The notes under the pieces: model-generated
The model's input: only the letters and a program-made list of their open reading frames with translations
What the model was told of the DNA's origin: nothing
Databases searched by the model: none
Shown: piece by piece, positions 28,661-38,346 of the stretch
How positions within the stretch are numbered: the stretch's first letter is position 1
Layout: each line of letters starts with the position of its first letter
Position numbers and translations under genes: made by a program
NCBI RefSeq assembly: GCF_946151075.1
Contig: NZ_CAMGZB010000002.1
Location: forward strand, 1-64,000
Length of the DNA: 64,000 nucleotides
Source: Neobacillus sp. Marseille-Q6967
GTDB lineage: Bacteria; Bacillota; Bacilli; Bacillales; Cytobacillaceae
Direction: 5' to 3'

Positions 28661-28678
28661 TTAAAAGTGTAAGATTTC

Positions 28679-28695
28679 AAGACGATTTCCGTCTT
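28679..28695. promoter_or_regulatory. inverted repeat in front of the ECF sigma gene
   Basis: Perfect AAGACG-ATTTC-CGTCTT, about 50 nt before the start codon. It could be an operator or part of an autoregulated ECF promoter; no family consensus is recognised. Confidence 0.35.
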
Positions 28696-28743
28696 ATTAA
28701 CAGATACCAAAAAATTAGAGATTCCGTGGAAGGGGGTATCTGA

Positions 28744-29265
28744 TTGGAGCCGGCTCAGAAAATTGAAAAATGGTTTATACAATATGAAAAAGATATAACT
28801 CAATATCTCGTTTATTTTACGGGTACAACCGATGTCGAGGATTTAGTTCAGGATACATTTCTAAGAGCATTCCAGGCTTATGACCAATATCGGCACGACG
28901 CCAACCCCAAAACCTGGCTGATTTCGATTGCTAGAAACACAGCGATTGATTATTTTCGAAAAAAATCAGTGTGGCACAAAATAAAAAAGCTGCTTGATCA
29001 AGACACATCCCAGCGGAATGAAGCTAAAACAGAGGAAGTTCTTTTAAAAAAAATAGAATTTGCAGGCTTATATAAGGCGATTAACCAATTGAAACCGAAT
29101 TACCGCGATGTGATTTTGCTAAAGGGGATTTCAGAGCTTAGTTCCAGGGAAACGGGACAGGTTTTAGGCTGGAGTGAAAATAAAGTAAATGTAACCTTTT
29201 ATCGAGCAGTTAAGAAATTGAATCAGCGGTTAAAGGATGGTGAACACATTGAACAAATTATCTGA
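28744..29265 (+). CDS. ECF-type RNA polymerase sigma factor
   Basis: A 173-residue group IV sigma factor with region 2 (DVEDLVQDTFLRAFQAYDQY, then NPKTWLISIARNTAIDYFR) and region 4 (LKPNYRDVILLKGISELSSR and a helix-turn-helix ending RAVKKLNQRL). TTG start after GGAAGGGGG. The next gene overlaps its 3' end and encodes a membrane protein, the usual ECF/anti-sigma layout. Target genes are unknown; it does not look like SigW, SigX or SigM by length and context. Confidence 0.9.
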   Translation: MEPAQKIEKWFIQYEKDITQYLVYFTGTTDVEDLVQDTFLRAFQAYDQYRHDANPKTWLISIARNTAIDYFRKKSVWHKIKKLLDQDTSQRNEAKTEEVLLKKIEFAGLYKAINQLKPNYRDVILLKGISELSSRETGQVLGWSENKVNVTFYRAVKKLNQRLKDGEHIEQII

Positions 29266-30208
29266 ACAGGAGCTTTTAGAAACTTTATCAAATTTTCCAA
29301 AGCATGAATTATCAACAGAAAAACGAATGGAGATTGTAAAGATACTGGGCAGACAGCGCACGCCAAAAGTAAAAAAGGTGAACCTGCAGCGAATGGCTGC
29401 GATTGCTGCTATGTTTGTCCTTGTTTTGATTGCGCCAATTCTTTATTTTTTAAACGGCAAATCGGAGAATATTTCCCAAAACGCGAAAACCGGGAAAGAA
29501 GTTATAAGGGCACAAGAAGGGGATTACTTTGCTTTAAAGGATGAAAACGGCAAACCCATTAATGCAGACAGCAATTATGGTATTCCAAACAAAGTAAGTC
29601 TGCTTGCACCAGTTAAATGGATTGCCAAAGATAAGGGGTCTCTGGCTAAAATGATGGTGTTCCTCTGGGGGGATTATGAAAAAGATTTTGCTAATAAAAT
29701 CTTAAAGGTGAATGCTGTTCATGTAAAAACAGGAGTAACGGCAGAATTGGCTGAGGCAGGAGTTGCTGGGCCGCATAATGGAGCAGATGCTCATGTGTTG
29801 ACTAGTTTTAACGAGTTTGCTTTTCCAGGTGTTTGGAATTTAGAGTTTTCCGTTGGTGACAAAAAGGTTGGCGAGTTTTCGGTTTATGTAAAAGAACCAT
29901 ACGTTAAGGTTGGGAATTCCACCATTTTGATTTCACAAGAAGATCTGTACGCAGGTTTTTACGAGGATGTTATCATTGAGGTTGAAGGTTCGGACCTTCC
30001 TTCAGAGATAAAATTGCAATTATTTGAGCTGGATAATGCTGAAGTATCGGAGTTTACCTTTAAAGATAAAACTGATTTTACAACTACAGCAGGGAAAAAT
30101 ATTTCAACCTTTACTGGAGATTTTTTGTTTAAGAAAAGCGGTAAATACCGCTTAACAATATTACAGCAATCCGAAGCAGTAGAAGTAAGAAAGCCCTTAT
30201 CAAAATGA
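29237..30208 (+). CDS. probable membrane-anchored anti-sigma factor
   Basis: About 323 residues: an N-terminal cytoplasmic part of roughly 50 residues (KLSEQELLETLSNFPKHEL), one transmembrane helix near 53-70 (MAAIAAMFVLVLIAPILYFL) and a large extracytoplasmic beta-rich domain. The latter contains GPHNGADAHVLTSF and resembles the DUF4871/YhfM group from memory. Overlap with the sigma gene and this topology support anti-sigma function, but the zinc-binding HxxxCxxC motif is absent. The start could be ATG 29237, GTG 29240 or TTG 29249. Confidence 0.7.
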   Translation: MVNTLNKLSEQELLETLSNFPKHELSTEKRMEIVKILGRQRTPKVKKVNLQRMAAIAAMFVLVLIAPILYFLNGKSENISQNAKTGKEVIRAQEGDYFALKDENGKPINADSNYGIPNKVSLLAPVKWIAKDKGSLAKMMVFLWGDYEKDFANKILKVNAVHVKTGVTAELAEAGVAGPHNGADAHVLTSFNEFAFPGVWNLEFSVGDKKVGEFSVYVKEPYVKVGNSTILISQEDLYAGFYEDVIIEVEGSDLPSEIKLQLFELDNAEVSEFTFKDKTDFTTTAGKNISTFTGDFLFKKSGKYRLTILQQSEAVEVRKPLSK

Positions 30209-30218
30209 TAAGGGCTTT
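30192..30218. terminator. bidirectional terminator anti-sigma/pckA
   Basis: AGCCCTTATC-AAAAT-GATAAGGGCT followed by TTTTCT; it includes the stop codon of the anti-sigma gene and ends just before the pckA stop. Confidence 0.85.
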
Positions 30219-30223
30219 TCTAT

Positions 30224-31810
30224 TTAGGCGATTGGGCCACCTTTTGCTTCAATTTCTGGGGCAACATTCGTGAACTTCTTAAAGTTGTCACGGAACTTGG
30301 AGGCTAATTCTTTAGCTTTCTTTTCATAGGCTAGCTGGTCTCCCCATGTCTTATTCGGTTGAAGAACTTCATCCGGAACGCCGGCAATGTGAAGAGGAAT
30401 ATTTAAACCGAAAATCTCATCCCGAACGGTTTCAACATGGTTTAGTTCTCCTTCTAATGCAGCTTGAACCATTGCTCTCGTATAGGCTAGTTTCATTCGA
30501 TTTCCAACACCGTATTCGCCGCCAGTCCAGCCTGTATTGACCAGAAATACATTCGCATTATGTTCCAGGATCTTTTCACCCAGCATTTCTGCATACCTTG
30601 TAGCTGGAAGCGGAAGGAATGGTGCACCAAAGCAAGTGGAAAACGTTGCTTCTGGTGAAGTAACGCCGCGTTCTGTGCCAGCTAGTTTTGATGTATAACC
30701 GCTCAAAAAGTGGTACATCGCCTGTTCTTTTGTTAATTTTGAAATAGGCGGCAAAACCCCGAAGGCATCTGCTGTTAAAAAGACAATCGTATTCGGATGA
30801 CCGGCAATACTAGGCAGAATAATATTATCAATGGCATCAATCGGATAAGCAGCCCGGGTGTTTTCCGTTAAAGAACCGTCGTCATAATCCGCTATTCTAC
30901 TTTCTGGATTTAGGATGACATTTTCAAGGACGGTACCGAAGCGAATGGCATCAAAGATTTGCGGTTCTTTTTCACGAGAAAGATTGATCGTTTTCGCATA
31001 GCATCCGCCTTCAATATTAAAGACGCCATTTGATGACCAGCCGTGCTCGTCATCACCGATTAAGCGGCGGTTTGGATCAGCGGATAATGTGGTTTTCCCA
31101 GTCCCGGATAGACCAAAGAATAACGCTACATCACCTTCTAATCCAACGTTTGCAGAACAATGCATAGAAAAAATATTATTTTCTGGCAATAGGTAATTCA
31201 TGACAGAAAAAATCGACTTTTTCATTTCACCGGCATATTCTGTACCGCCAATAAGTACAGTCCTCTGTTCAAAAGAAATAATAATAAAAGTTTCAGAGTT
31301 TGTACCGTCAACGGCAGGATTCGCTTTAAAATGCGGTGCAGAAATAACGGTAAACCCAGTATTATGAGTTAATAATTCCTCATCATTAGGACGGATAAAT
31401 AATTGATGGGCAAATAAATTATGCCATGCTAATTCATTTACTACTTGAATTGGCAATCTAGATTTTTTATCGGCACCTGCAAATCCTTTAAAAACAAAAA
31501 TTTCTTCCTTTTGTTTCAGGTAATCAAGGACTTTTTGATAAAGATTTTTAAATACTTCTTCTGAAATAGGCTGGTTTAGGGGACCCCAGGCAATTTTATC
31601 TTTTGTTGATTTCTCTAAAACAATAAATTTATCTTGTGGTGAGCGTCCAGTATACTTTCCAGTCGAAACACTAACAGCACCAGTTGACGTTAATTTACCT
31701 TCTTTACGGGAAAGAATTTTTTCCACTAGCTGCGGAACCGATAATTGTAGCTGCACATTTCTTTCATCTAACAATTGGTTTAATTCATTTGGAATATGAA
31801 CAGAATTCAT
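30224..31810 (-). CDS. pckA: phosphoenolpyruvate carboxykinase (ATP), PckA
   Basis: Gluconeogenic enzyme converting oxaloacetate and ATP to PEP. The 528-residue protein has [20 protein letters not shown], the kinase-1a loop [13 protein letters not shown] and the segment [19 protein letters not shown], all diagnostic of the ATP-dependent family. AAAAGGAAGG precedes the ATG. A CcpN-type site overlaps its promoter, consistent with repression on glucose. Confidence 0.97.
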   Translation of the reverse strand: MNSVHIPNELNQLLDERNVQLQLSVPQLVEKILSRKEGKLTSTGAVSVSTGKYTGRSPQDKFIVLEKSTKDKIAWGPLNQPISEEVFKNLYQKVLDYLKQKEEIFVFKGFAGADKKSRLPIQVVNELAWHNLFAHQLFIRPNDEELLTHNTGFTVISAPHFKANPAVDGTNSETFIIISFEQRTVLIGGTEYAGEMKKSIFSVMNYLLPENNIFSMHCSANVGLEGDVALFFGLSGTGKTTLSADPNRRLIGDDEHGWSSNGVFNIEGGCYAKTINLSREKEPQIFDAIRFGTVLENVILNPESRIADYDDGSLTENTRAAYPIDAIDNIILPSIAGHPNTIVFLTADAFGVLPPISKLTKEQAMYHFLSGYTSKLAGTERGVTSPEATFSTCFGAPFLPLPATRYAEMLGEKILEHNANVFLVNTGWTGGEYGVGNRMKLAYTRAMVQAALEGELNHVETVRDEIFGLNIPLHIAGVPDEVLQPNKTWGDQLAYEKKAKELASKFRDNFKKFTNVAPEIEAKGGPIA

Positions 31811-31863
31811 AATGATACCTTCCTTTTCAATTAAATATATATTCAGTCATTTGATATACAAAT

Positions 31864-31891
31864 AGTATAACACATTTAGTTTAATAGTCTA
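31864..31891 (-). promoter_or_regulatory. pckA promoter with CcpN site
   Basis: On the minus strand TAGACT (31886-31891) and TATACT (31864-31869) are 16 bp apart, 54 nt before pckA. Overlapping the -10, TGTGTTATACT (31864-31874) fits the CcpN consensus TRTGHYATAYW at all 11 positions. CcpN represses pckA and gapB in B. subtilis. Confidence 0.65.
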
Positions 31892-31981
31892 TACTATATA
31901 GCAAATTTGGGTTGTATTAATTACTATATTATAGAAAGGCAAAAAGTTCAGCTAATTTGTTATGAAATTAGAAAAAATTCA

Positions 31982-32011
31982 TTGACATTGTTCGACAACG
32001 TAGGGTATGAT
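31982..32011 (+). promoter_or_regulatory. promoter of the SAM riboswitch-metK transcript
   Basis: TTGACA at 31982-31987 and TATGAT at 32006-32011, spaced 18 bp, place the start of transcription just before the S-box aptamer. Confidence 0.8.
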
Positions 32012-32030
32012 TCTTCCTTGAACGGATACT

Positions 32031-32224
32031 CTCTTATCCCGAGCTGGTGGAGGGACAGGCCCAATGAAACCCAGCAACCTGCATTCAAAGAAGTGGTCAA
32101 ATTTGGTCTTTTTTTGAGCAAAGGTGCTAAACCTGTTGCAAGGCATATGCCTTGAACGATAAGAGTGAAAGGCGCGCAAGAACATTTGCTTTCAAACCTT
32201 TCCTCATGCTGGAAGGTTTTTTTA
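32031..32224 (+). promoter_or_regulatory. SAM-I (S-box) riboswitch with terminator
   Basis: The aptamer spans 32031-32165, closed by P1 CTCTTATC/GATAAGAG. It contains the conserved strings CCGAGCTGGTGGAGGGAC, GGCCCAATGAAACCCAGCAA, AAGGTGCTAAACC and GCCTTGAACGATAAGAG. A terminator stem with an AAACCTT arm and an AAGGTTT arm plus T run follows at 32194-32224. High SAM is expected to stop transcription before metK. Confidence 0.96.
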
Positions 32225-32424
32225 TTTTGTATTGCCGCTGATAAATCGCTGACTTATATTCCATCATGAGAATTATTAAGAGGTTTTCTCTCATAAAAAA
32301 TCTCTGTTTATTTCATACTACTAAGGGAATGAGTTCCGTATCAACCCGAGGTTAAACTTACAAGGTATACATATCACCCACACAGATAACCTCACTTTAT
32401 ATCATTTATATAGGAGGAATTCAG
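32225..32424 (+). other. long leader between S-box terminator and metK
   Basis: About 200 nt with no gene. GAGGTTA near 32350 and TAACCTC near 32385 could pair across about 30 nt. Nothing else is recognised. Confidence 0.4.
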
Positions 32425-33624
32425 ATGTCCAAGAAACGTCGTTTGTTCACTTCTGAATCAGTAACTGAAGGTCATCCTGATAAAATTTGTGACCAAATTT
32501 CTGATTCAATTTTAGACGCTATTTTAGCGAAGGATGCCAATGCCCGTGTTGCGGCTGAAACATCAGTAACAACAGGATTAGTCTTAGTAGCTGGGGAAAT
32601 CACAACATCTACTTACGTTGATATTCCTAAAATTGTTCGTGAAACTGTTAGAGAAATTGGTTATACCCGTGCAAAGTATGGCTTTGATGCTGAAACTTGT
32701 GCTGTATTAACTTCTATTGACGAACAGTCAGCTGACATTGCAATGGGTGTTGACCAGGCACTTGAAGCACGTGAAGGACTTATGTCTGATGAACAAATCG
32801 AGGCAATTGGTGCAGGAGACCAAGGGTTAATGTTTGGTTTTGCTTGTAATGAAACAAAAGAACTTATGCCTCTTCCAATTTCATTAGCTCATAAGCTTGC
32901 ACGCCGTTTAACAGAGGTTCGTAAAGAAGACATTCTTCCTTACCTTCGTCCGGATGGTAAAACACAGGTAACAGTAGAATACGATGAAAACGATAAGCCA
33001 GTTCGTATCGACACCATCGTTATTTCAACACAGCACCATCCTGAAATTACATTAGAACAAATCCAGCGTAATTTAAAAGAGTATGTCATCAATCCAGTCG
33101 TTCCAAAAGAACTTATTGATGAAGATACAAAGTACTTCATTAATCCAACTGGCCGTTTCGTTATTGGCGGACCACAAGGGGATGCCGGCTTAACAGGACG
33201 TAAAATCATTGTTGATACTTACGGCGGTTATGCACGTCACGGCGGCGGCGCATTCTCTGGTAAGGATCCTACAAAGGTTGACCGCTCTGCAGCTTATGCA
33301 GCACGATATGTAGCTAAAAATATTGTAGCTGCAGGACTTGCTGATAAATGTGAAGTTCAGCTTGCTTACGCAATCGGTGTAGCAAGACCAGTTTCAATTT
33401 CTATTGATACATTTGGCACAGGTAAAGTAAATGAAGAGGTTTTAGTTGACCTTGTCAGCAAAAACTTTGACTTACGCCCTGCAGGAATCATTAATATGTT
33501 AAATCTTCGCCGCCCGATCTATAAGCAGACAGCTGCTTACGGACATTTCGGCCGTGTGGATGTTGATCTTCCATGGGAGCGCACAGACAAAGCAGAAGCG
33601 TTACGTCAACAAGCAAATATCTAA
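32425..33624 (+). CDS. metK: S-adenosylmethionine synthetase MetK
   Basis: Makes SAM from methionine and ATP. The 399-residue protein has the N-terminal [20 protein letters not shown] (ATP site), [13 protein letters not shown] and the P-loop-like [34 protein letters not shown] precedes the ATG. Controlled by the S-box upstream. Supplies the cofactor for SpeD, MnmM and MnmL in this window. Confidence 0.98.
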   Translation: MSKKRRLFTSESVTEGHPDKICDQISDSILDAILAKDANARVAAETSVTTGLVLVAGEITTSTYVDIPKIVRETVREIGYTRAKYGFDAETCAVLTSIDEQSADIAMGVDQALEAREGLMSDEQIEAIGAGDQGLMFGFACNETKELMPLPISLAHKLARRLTEVRKEDILPYLRPDGKTQVTVEYDENDKPVRIDTIVISTQHHPEITLEQIQRNLKEYVINPVVPKELIDEDTKYFINPTGRFVIGGPQGDAGLTGRKIIVDTYGGYARHGGGAFSGKDPTKVDRSAAYAARYVAKNIVAAGLADKCEVQLAYAIGVARPVSISIDTFGTGKVNEEVLVDLVSKNFDLRPAGIINMLNLRRPIYKQTAAYGHFGRVDVDLPWERTDKAEALRQQANI

Positions 33625-33640
33625 TTTTATAATTTATAAT

Positions 33641-33678
33641 GGGAGTTGCATTCTATATGTAACTCCCGTTTTTATTTT
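33641..33678 (+). terminator. terminator after metK
   Basis: GGGAGTTGCA / TGTAACTCCC, ten pairs with one wobble, then a T-rich run. Confidence 0.85.
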
Positions 33679-33862
33679 TTCGTCTATACTGTATGTTGGC
33701 CAAATATGTTTAACCGAACAGTAACAAGTGAAAACTGATTGTAACTGAATTATCATAAGGTTCATACTGCCTTTTTTGCGTAAAAAGTGTTAGTATTAGA
33801 GAGTATGTTTTTTAAAAGACGTCCTAGTATGGACTTTAGAAATGGAGTAGGTGAGGTACATA

Positions 33863-35755
33863 ATGTGTGGTTTTATTGGTTGTGTACACGACAAAACACA
33901 AAATTATCGTGATGAACAAAAACAGCAATTTAAAGATATGAACGACTTAATTACTCATCGCGGACCCGATGATGAAGGCTTTTATTATGATGAGCATATC
34001 CAATTTGGTTTCCGCCGTTTGAGCATCATTGATATCGAATGCGGACATCAGCCGTTAACATATGAAAATGAGCGATATTGGATCATTTTTAACGGTGAAG
34101 TCTATAACTATGTTGAACTAAGGGAAGAACTCCTTAAAGAAGGTTTAACTTTTGAGACAAATTCCGATACGGAAGTTATTATTGCCTTATATAGTCATTT
34201 AAAGGAGAAAGCAGTAGAAAAACTGCGTGGTATGTTTTCTTTCGTTATTTGGGATAAGCAGGAACAAACTCTTTATGGCGCAAGAGATCCATTTGGAATC
34301 AAACCATTTTTCTATTTAAATGATGGTGAAAAAACATTTTTTGCTTCTGAGAAAAAAAGCATTCTCCTTGCATTAGAAAATGATGCCTTGGACTATGAGT
34401 CTCTGCAGCACTATCTGACATACCAATTCGTTCCAGAGCCGCACACAATGACAAAAGGAATTAAGAAGCTTGAGCCAGGTCATTATTTTACAAAAAGAAT
34501 AGGCTCATCAATGGAAATTAAACGTTATTGGAAGGCACATTTTAGCCCAGTCAATAAACCTGAGGCCGATTTTATAAAAGAAATTAGAGATGTATTGTTT
34601 GATTCGGTTAAAATGCATATGAGAAGTGATGTTCCCGTTGGAGCATTCCTTTCAGGCGGTATTGACTCTTCGATTACTGCCAGTATTGCAAAGGAATTTC
34701 ATCCTGCGATCAAGACATTTTCAGTTGGTTTTGAACACAATGGCTTCAGCGAAATCGACGTTGCTAAAGAAACGGCTGATAAATTAGGTGTTGAAAACAT
34801 TAGTTATGTCATTACACCAGAGGAATATATGAATGAGTTTCCAAAGATTATGTGGCATATGGACGACCCGCTTGCAGACCCGGCTTGTGTGCCGCTTTAC
34901 TTTGTAGCCCGTGAAGCTAGAAAGCATGTAACCGTCGTACTTTCCGGTGAGGGAGCCGACGAGTTATTTGGCGGCTACAATATTTACCGTGAACCGCAGG
35001 ATTTAGAAGTGTTTAATAAGATTCCAAGAGTTGGTAAAGTTTTGTTAAAGGGAATTGCGAACCTCATGCCGGAGGGTACGAAAGGGAAAAGCTTTATTGA
35101 ACGTGGTGTCACTCCTATGGAAGAGCGCTATATTGGTAACGCCAAAATGTTTACGGAAGAAGAAAAACGTGAGCTGTTAAATGTTTATAGTGCAGGATTA
35201 GACTATCGGGATATTACTAAACCGCTTTACGCAGAATCTCAAGGCTATGATCCTGTTGATAGAATGCAATACATTGATATCCATACGTGGATGCGTGGTG
35301 ATATTTTGTTGAAGGCTGATAAAATGACAATGGCCCATTCATTAGAACTACGTGTTCCTTTCCTTGATAAAGTGGTGTTTGAAACAGCAGCGAAAATCCC
35401 AACGAGTTTAAAAACGGCTAATGGCACAACCAAATATATTTTAAGAAAAGCAGCAGAGGGTGTTGTACCTGATCATGTGCTGAATCGGAAAAAGCTTGGA
35501 TTCCCTGTACCGATTCGTCACTGGTTAAAAAATGAGATGAACGATTGGGCAAAAAATATTATCCGTGAAAGTAATACGGACCATCTCATTAATAAATCCT
35601 ACCTTCTTAAGCTTCTTGATGACCACTGCCAAGGTAGAGCAGATAACAGCCGTAAGATCTGGACGGTGTTAACATTTATGGTTTGGCACCAGGTTTATGT
35701 TGAGAAGAAATATTCCTTTTCACGAGAAAAAGAATTGCAAACAGTGAAAATATAA
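33863..35755 (+). CDS. asnB: asparagine synthetase (glutamine-hydrolysing) AsnB
   Basis: The 630-residue protein joins an N-terminal glutaminase domain, with catalytic Cys2 exposed after Met removal (MCGFIGCV), to a C-terminal synthetase domain with the pyrophosphate loop LSGGIDSS near 258-266 and LSGEGADELFGGY. It makes asparagine from aspartate, ATP and glutamine. The ATG at 33863 is required for Cys2; an earlier in-frame ATG at 33851 would bury it. GGTGAGG precedes the start. Confidence 0.96.
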   Translation: MCGFIGCVHDKTQNYRDEQKQQFKDMNDLITHRGPDDEGFYYDEHIQFGFRRLSIIDIECGHQPLTYENERYWIIFNGEVYNYVELREELLKEGLTFETNSDTEVIIALYSHLKEKAVEKLRGMFSFVIWDKQEQTLYGARDPFGIKPFFYLNDGEKTFFASEKKSILLALENDALDYESLQHYLTYQFVPEPHTMTKGIKKLEPGHYFTKRIGSSMEIKRYWKAHFSPVNKPEADFIKEIRDVLFDSVKMHMRSDVPVGAFLSGGIDSSITASIAKEFHPAIKTFSVGFEHNGFSEIDVAKETADKLGVENISYVITPEEYMNEFPKIMWHMDDPLADPACVPLYFVAREARKHVTVVLSGEGADELFGGYNIYREPQDLEVFNKIPRVGKVLLKGIANLMPEGTKGKSFIERGVTPMEERYIGNAKMFTEEEKRELLNVYSAGLDYRDITKPLYAESQGYDPVDRMQYIDIHTWMRGDILLKADKMTMAHSLELRVPFLDKVVFETAAKIPTSLKTANGTTKYILRKAAEGVVPDHVLNRKKLGFPVPIRHWLKNEMNDWAKNIIRESNTDHLINKSYLLKLLDDHCQGRADNSRKIWTVLTFMVWHQVYVEKKYSFSREKELQTVKI

Positions 35756-35756
35756 G

Positions 35757-35793
35757 GGAAATAGCACCCAAAAGATGGGTGCTATTTTTTTAG
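35757..35793. terminator. bidirectional terminator asnB/ytoA
   Basis: AATAGCACCCA / TGGGTGCTATT with a short A-rich loop and a T run; overlaps the end of ytoA. Confidence 0.88.
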
Positions 35794-36294
35794 GCTTTTA
35801 TAATATTGGGCTTTCTCTGCATATTCGTTATAAATTCTGTCCATTTCTCTTATGTCATCAGGTCCTAATTCTCTTATCACTTTTGCTGGTCTGCCGAAAG
35901 CTAACGTATTGGGAGGGATTTTCTTTCCTTGCGGGACAAGACTTCCTGCTCCAATAAAAGCACCCTCGCCGATTTCTGCCTGGTCCAAAATAATGGAACC
36001 CATCCCGATTAATGCTCTTTTACGGATGATACAGCTATGTAAAATAACTTGATGACCCACCGTTACTTCATCTTCTAATATTAGAGGATTATTTGGACTT
36101 TGATGTAAAACGGAGTTGTCTTGGATATTCACTCTTTTTCCAATAATCGTTGGTGCAACATCGCCTCTGATAACTGAATTAAACCAAACACTTGATTCCT
36201 CTCCAATTTCCACATCTCCCGTAACGGTTGCATAGTCAGCGATAAAAGCGGAATCTGCAATTTTCGGATATTTCCCTTTATAAGGATAGATCAT
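35782..36294 (-). CDS. ytoA: gamma-carbonic anhydrase-like hexapeptide protein YtoA
   Basis: A 170-residue left-handed beta-helix protein with repeated hexapeptides (ADYATVTGDVEIGEESSVW, IQDNSVLHQ, GHQVILHSC). The His residues in LHQ, GHQ and LHSC are where the gamma-class binds its metal, so a carbonic anhydrase-like site is plausible though activity is unproven. The ATG at 36294 follows AAAAGGGAGCG; the frame is open to 36369 but no site precedes that start. Confidence 0.88.
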   Translation of the reverse strand: MIYPYKGKYPKIADSAFIADYATVTGDVEIGEESSVWFNSVIRGDVAPTIIGKRVNIQDNSVLHQSPNNPLILEDEVTVGHQVILHSCIIRKRALIGMGSIILDQAEIGEGAFIGAGSLVPQGKKIPPNTLAFGRPAKVIRELGPDDIREMDRIYNEYAEKAQYYKSLKK

Positions 36295-36419
36295 GTTATT
36301 CGCTCCCTTTTTTTTCAGACTAATGTATTCAAAAAATAATGCCTCATTCGGATTGGTACTATGTTTCATGTTAATGTTAATATAATACTATCAAGAAAAT
36401 TTTTCTAGGAGGAACAACT

Positions 36420-37223
36420 ATGTGGAAGTGGGAAGCAGAGGGGGAAGCCAAGGCGGTTATTGTGATGGTCCATGGAGCAATGGAGCATCATGGGCGTTAC
36501 GGCTGGCTCATTGAAATGTGGCGGACATCAGGCTTTCATGTCATAATGGGTGATCTTCCTGGCCAAGGCATGACAACCAGGTCTCGCCGTGGACATATCG
36601 ATTCTTTTGATGAATATATCCTCGAATTAAAAGACTGGGTACAGGCTGCTTATCGTTATGATCTGCCAATCTTTTTGTTAGGGCATAGTATGGGAGGCTT
36701 AATTGCCATTCGTCTTCTGCAGGAAGAGCGGCTAAACCTGGCAGGTGTCATCCTTTCATCTCCGTGTCTTGGTCTGATACATAAACCATCTAAATTTTTA
36801 GAGGTGCTCTCACATGGCATAAATATTATCTTTCCTTCTTTACGAATGAATTCCGGGATAACAGTTGAAATGGCAACTAGAAACCAGGATGTCATTGCTG
36901 CTGATGAGGGCGATACTCTTTATATAACCAAGGTATCAGTCAGATGGTACCGTGAATTGGCTGCTGCTATTAAAGAAGCTTTTTTAAAAAATGAAATTAC
37001 TCAAGATGTACCTATGCTTGTGATGCAAGCAGGGGATGATAAGATTGTAAATAAAATACCGGTAAAGGAATGGTTCAACCATGCACCATTATCGGAAAAG
37101 AGATTTAAAGAATGGCCAAAATTCTACCATGAAATTTTCAACGAACCCGAACGTGAGGACGCTTTTGAATATGCGAAGGATTTCGTAAACAGTCAATTAA
37201 AAGCAATTGGGTATATCGTATAA
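36420..37223 (+). CDS. ytpA: lysophospholipase-like hydrolase YtpA
   Basis: A 267-residue alpha/beta-hydrolase with VMVHGAMEHHGRYG, nucleophile elbow GHSMGG and late Asp and His (QAGDDKIV, FYHEIFNE). In B. subtilis YtpA is a lysophospholipase-type enzyme that forms the phospholipid antibiotic bacilysocin. AGGAGGAACAACT precedes the ATG. ytpB follows 20 nt later, as in B. subtilis. Confidence 0.92.
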   Translation: MWKWEAEGEAKAVIVMVHGAMEHHGRYGWLIEMWRTSGFHVIMGDLPGQGMTTRSRRGHIDSFDEYILELKDWVQAAYRYDLPIFLLGHSMGGLIAIRLLQEERLNLAGVILSSPCLGLIHKPSKFLEVLSHGINIIFPSLRMNSGITVEMATRNQDVIAADEGDTLYITKVSVRWYRELAAAIKEAFLKNEITQDVPMLVMQAGDDKIVNKIPVKEWFNHAPLSEKRFKEWPKFYHEIFNEPEREDAFEYAKDFVNSQLKAIGYIV

Positions 37224-37243
37224 GGAGGCTAAGACTTTTCCCC

Positions 37244-38311
37244 ATGATGCCAATCAAATTAATGTCAAGGGTATACCGGCATATACTTCCAGCTGTTCAT
37301 CAAGAATTAAGCTATTGGAAAAGCCGTGCTATGGAAATACCGAATCATGAACTGAGGACCCAAGCCCTTGCCAGTATTGAAGATAAAACATTCCATTGTG
37401 AGGGCGGAGCAATTTTAGCTCTAATGGCCAAGGAAGATTATAAAAAAGCAGTACGATTTATCGTGGCTTATCAAACCATCAGTGATTATTTAGACAATCT
37501 TTGCGACCGGAGCACTTCGCTGGACCCGGCAGATTTTGCCGCCCTGCATCAATCGATGATCGATGCCTTATCATTGGAGGGCGAGCCTAAAAATTATTAC
37601 CACCTTCGCAAGGATCAAAATGATGGAAATTATCTAAACGATTTAGCCGAAACATGCAGAAACGTGTTGAAGGAATTAAAGCATTATGATCTTATTAGGG
37701 ATTATTTACTTGAGCTTTGTGAATATTACTGCGATTTACAGGTTCATAAACATGTGAAACAGGAAGAGCGTGTGCCGCGTTTGGAGAAATGGTTCCACCA
37801 TCATCAGGCGCAATTGCCTGAAATGGAATGGTTTGAGTTTTCAGCCTGTTCTGGTTCCACTTTAGGAATATTCTGCCTGGTTTCTTATGCGATGAGAGAG
37901 GATTTTAACGCAAAGGACGCAGAAAACATTCGGAAAGGGTATTTTCCGTATATTCAGGGGCTGCATATTCTTTTAGATTATTTTATTGATCAGGAAGAGG
38001 ACAAAAGAGAAGGGGACTTGAACTTCTGCTTTTATTATAAAAATCAAGAAACATTATTTAAACGCTTGAAGCATTTTATTCTTATGGCAGATCGCCATAC
38101 AGAATTTTTACCCCATAAAAAATTCCATCAGCTCATCAACCGCGGTTTATTAGGGATTTATTTATCGGATCGGAAAGTACGAAAACAAAAAAATGTCCGC
38201 AAGCTCGCAAAGGGTATCATTAAAGCAGGAGGAGCGATTAGTTATTTCTTTTATTTAAATGGACTAGCTTACCGCTCCATTCAAAAATGGGTTCCTTCTA
38301 ATATGAGATAA
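37244..38311 (+). CDS. ytpB: tetraprenyl-beta-curcumene synthase YtpB
   Basis: A 355-residue DUF2600 protein. The B. subtilis orthologue is an unusual large terpene synthase that cyclises heptaprenyl diphosphate-derived substrate to tetraprenyl-beta-curcumene, a precursor of spore sesquarterpenes. The Asp-rich DYLDNLCD near residue 87 fits the metal-diphosphate site. The start at 37244 lies 15 nt from AAGGAGG, rather far; a second ATG follows directly. Co-transcribed with ytpA. Confidence 0.9.
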   Translation: MMPIKLMSRVYRHILPAVHQELSYWKSRAMEIPNHELRTQALASIEDKTFHCEGGAILALMAKEDYKKAVRFIVAYQTISDYLDNLCDRSTSLDPADFAALHQSMIDALSLEGEPKNYYHLRKDQNDGNYLNDLAETCRNVLKELKHYDLIRDYLLELCEYYCDLQVHKHVKQEERVPRLEKWFHHHQAQLPEMEWFEFSACSGSTLGIFCLVSYAMREDFNAKDAENIRKGYFPYIQGLHILLDYFIDQEEDKREGDLNFCFYYKNQETLFKRLKHFILMADRHTEFLPHKKFHQLINRGLLGIYLSDRKVRKQKNVRKLAKGIIKAGGAISYFFYLNGLAYRSIQKWVPSNMR

Positions 38312-38346
38312 GCAAAAACCAGGCTATTTTTGGCCTGGTTTATCTT
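38312..38346. terminator. bidirectional terminator ytpB/mnmM
   Basis: AACCAGGC / GCCTGGTT with A and T runs on both sides, overlapping the mnmM stop codon. Confidence 0.8.

Noticed and set aside
31907..32155. Plus-strand frame of 82 codons before metK
   Set aside because: It runs through the S-box promoter and aptamer; the conserved riboswitch explains the sequence.
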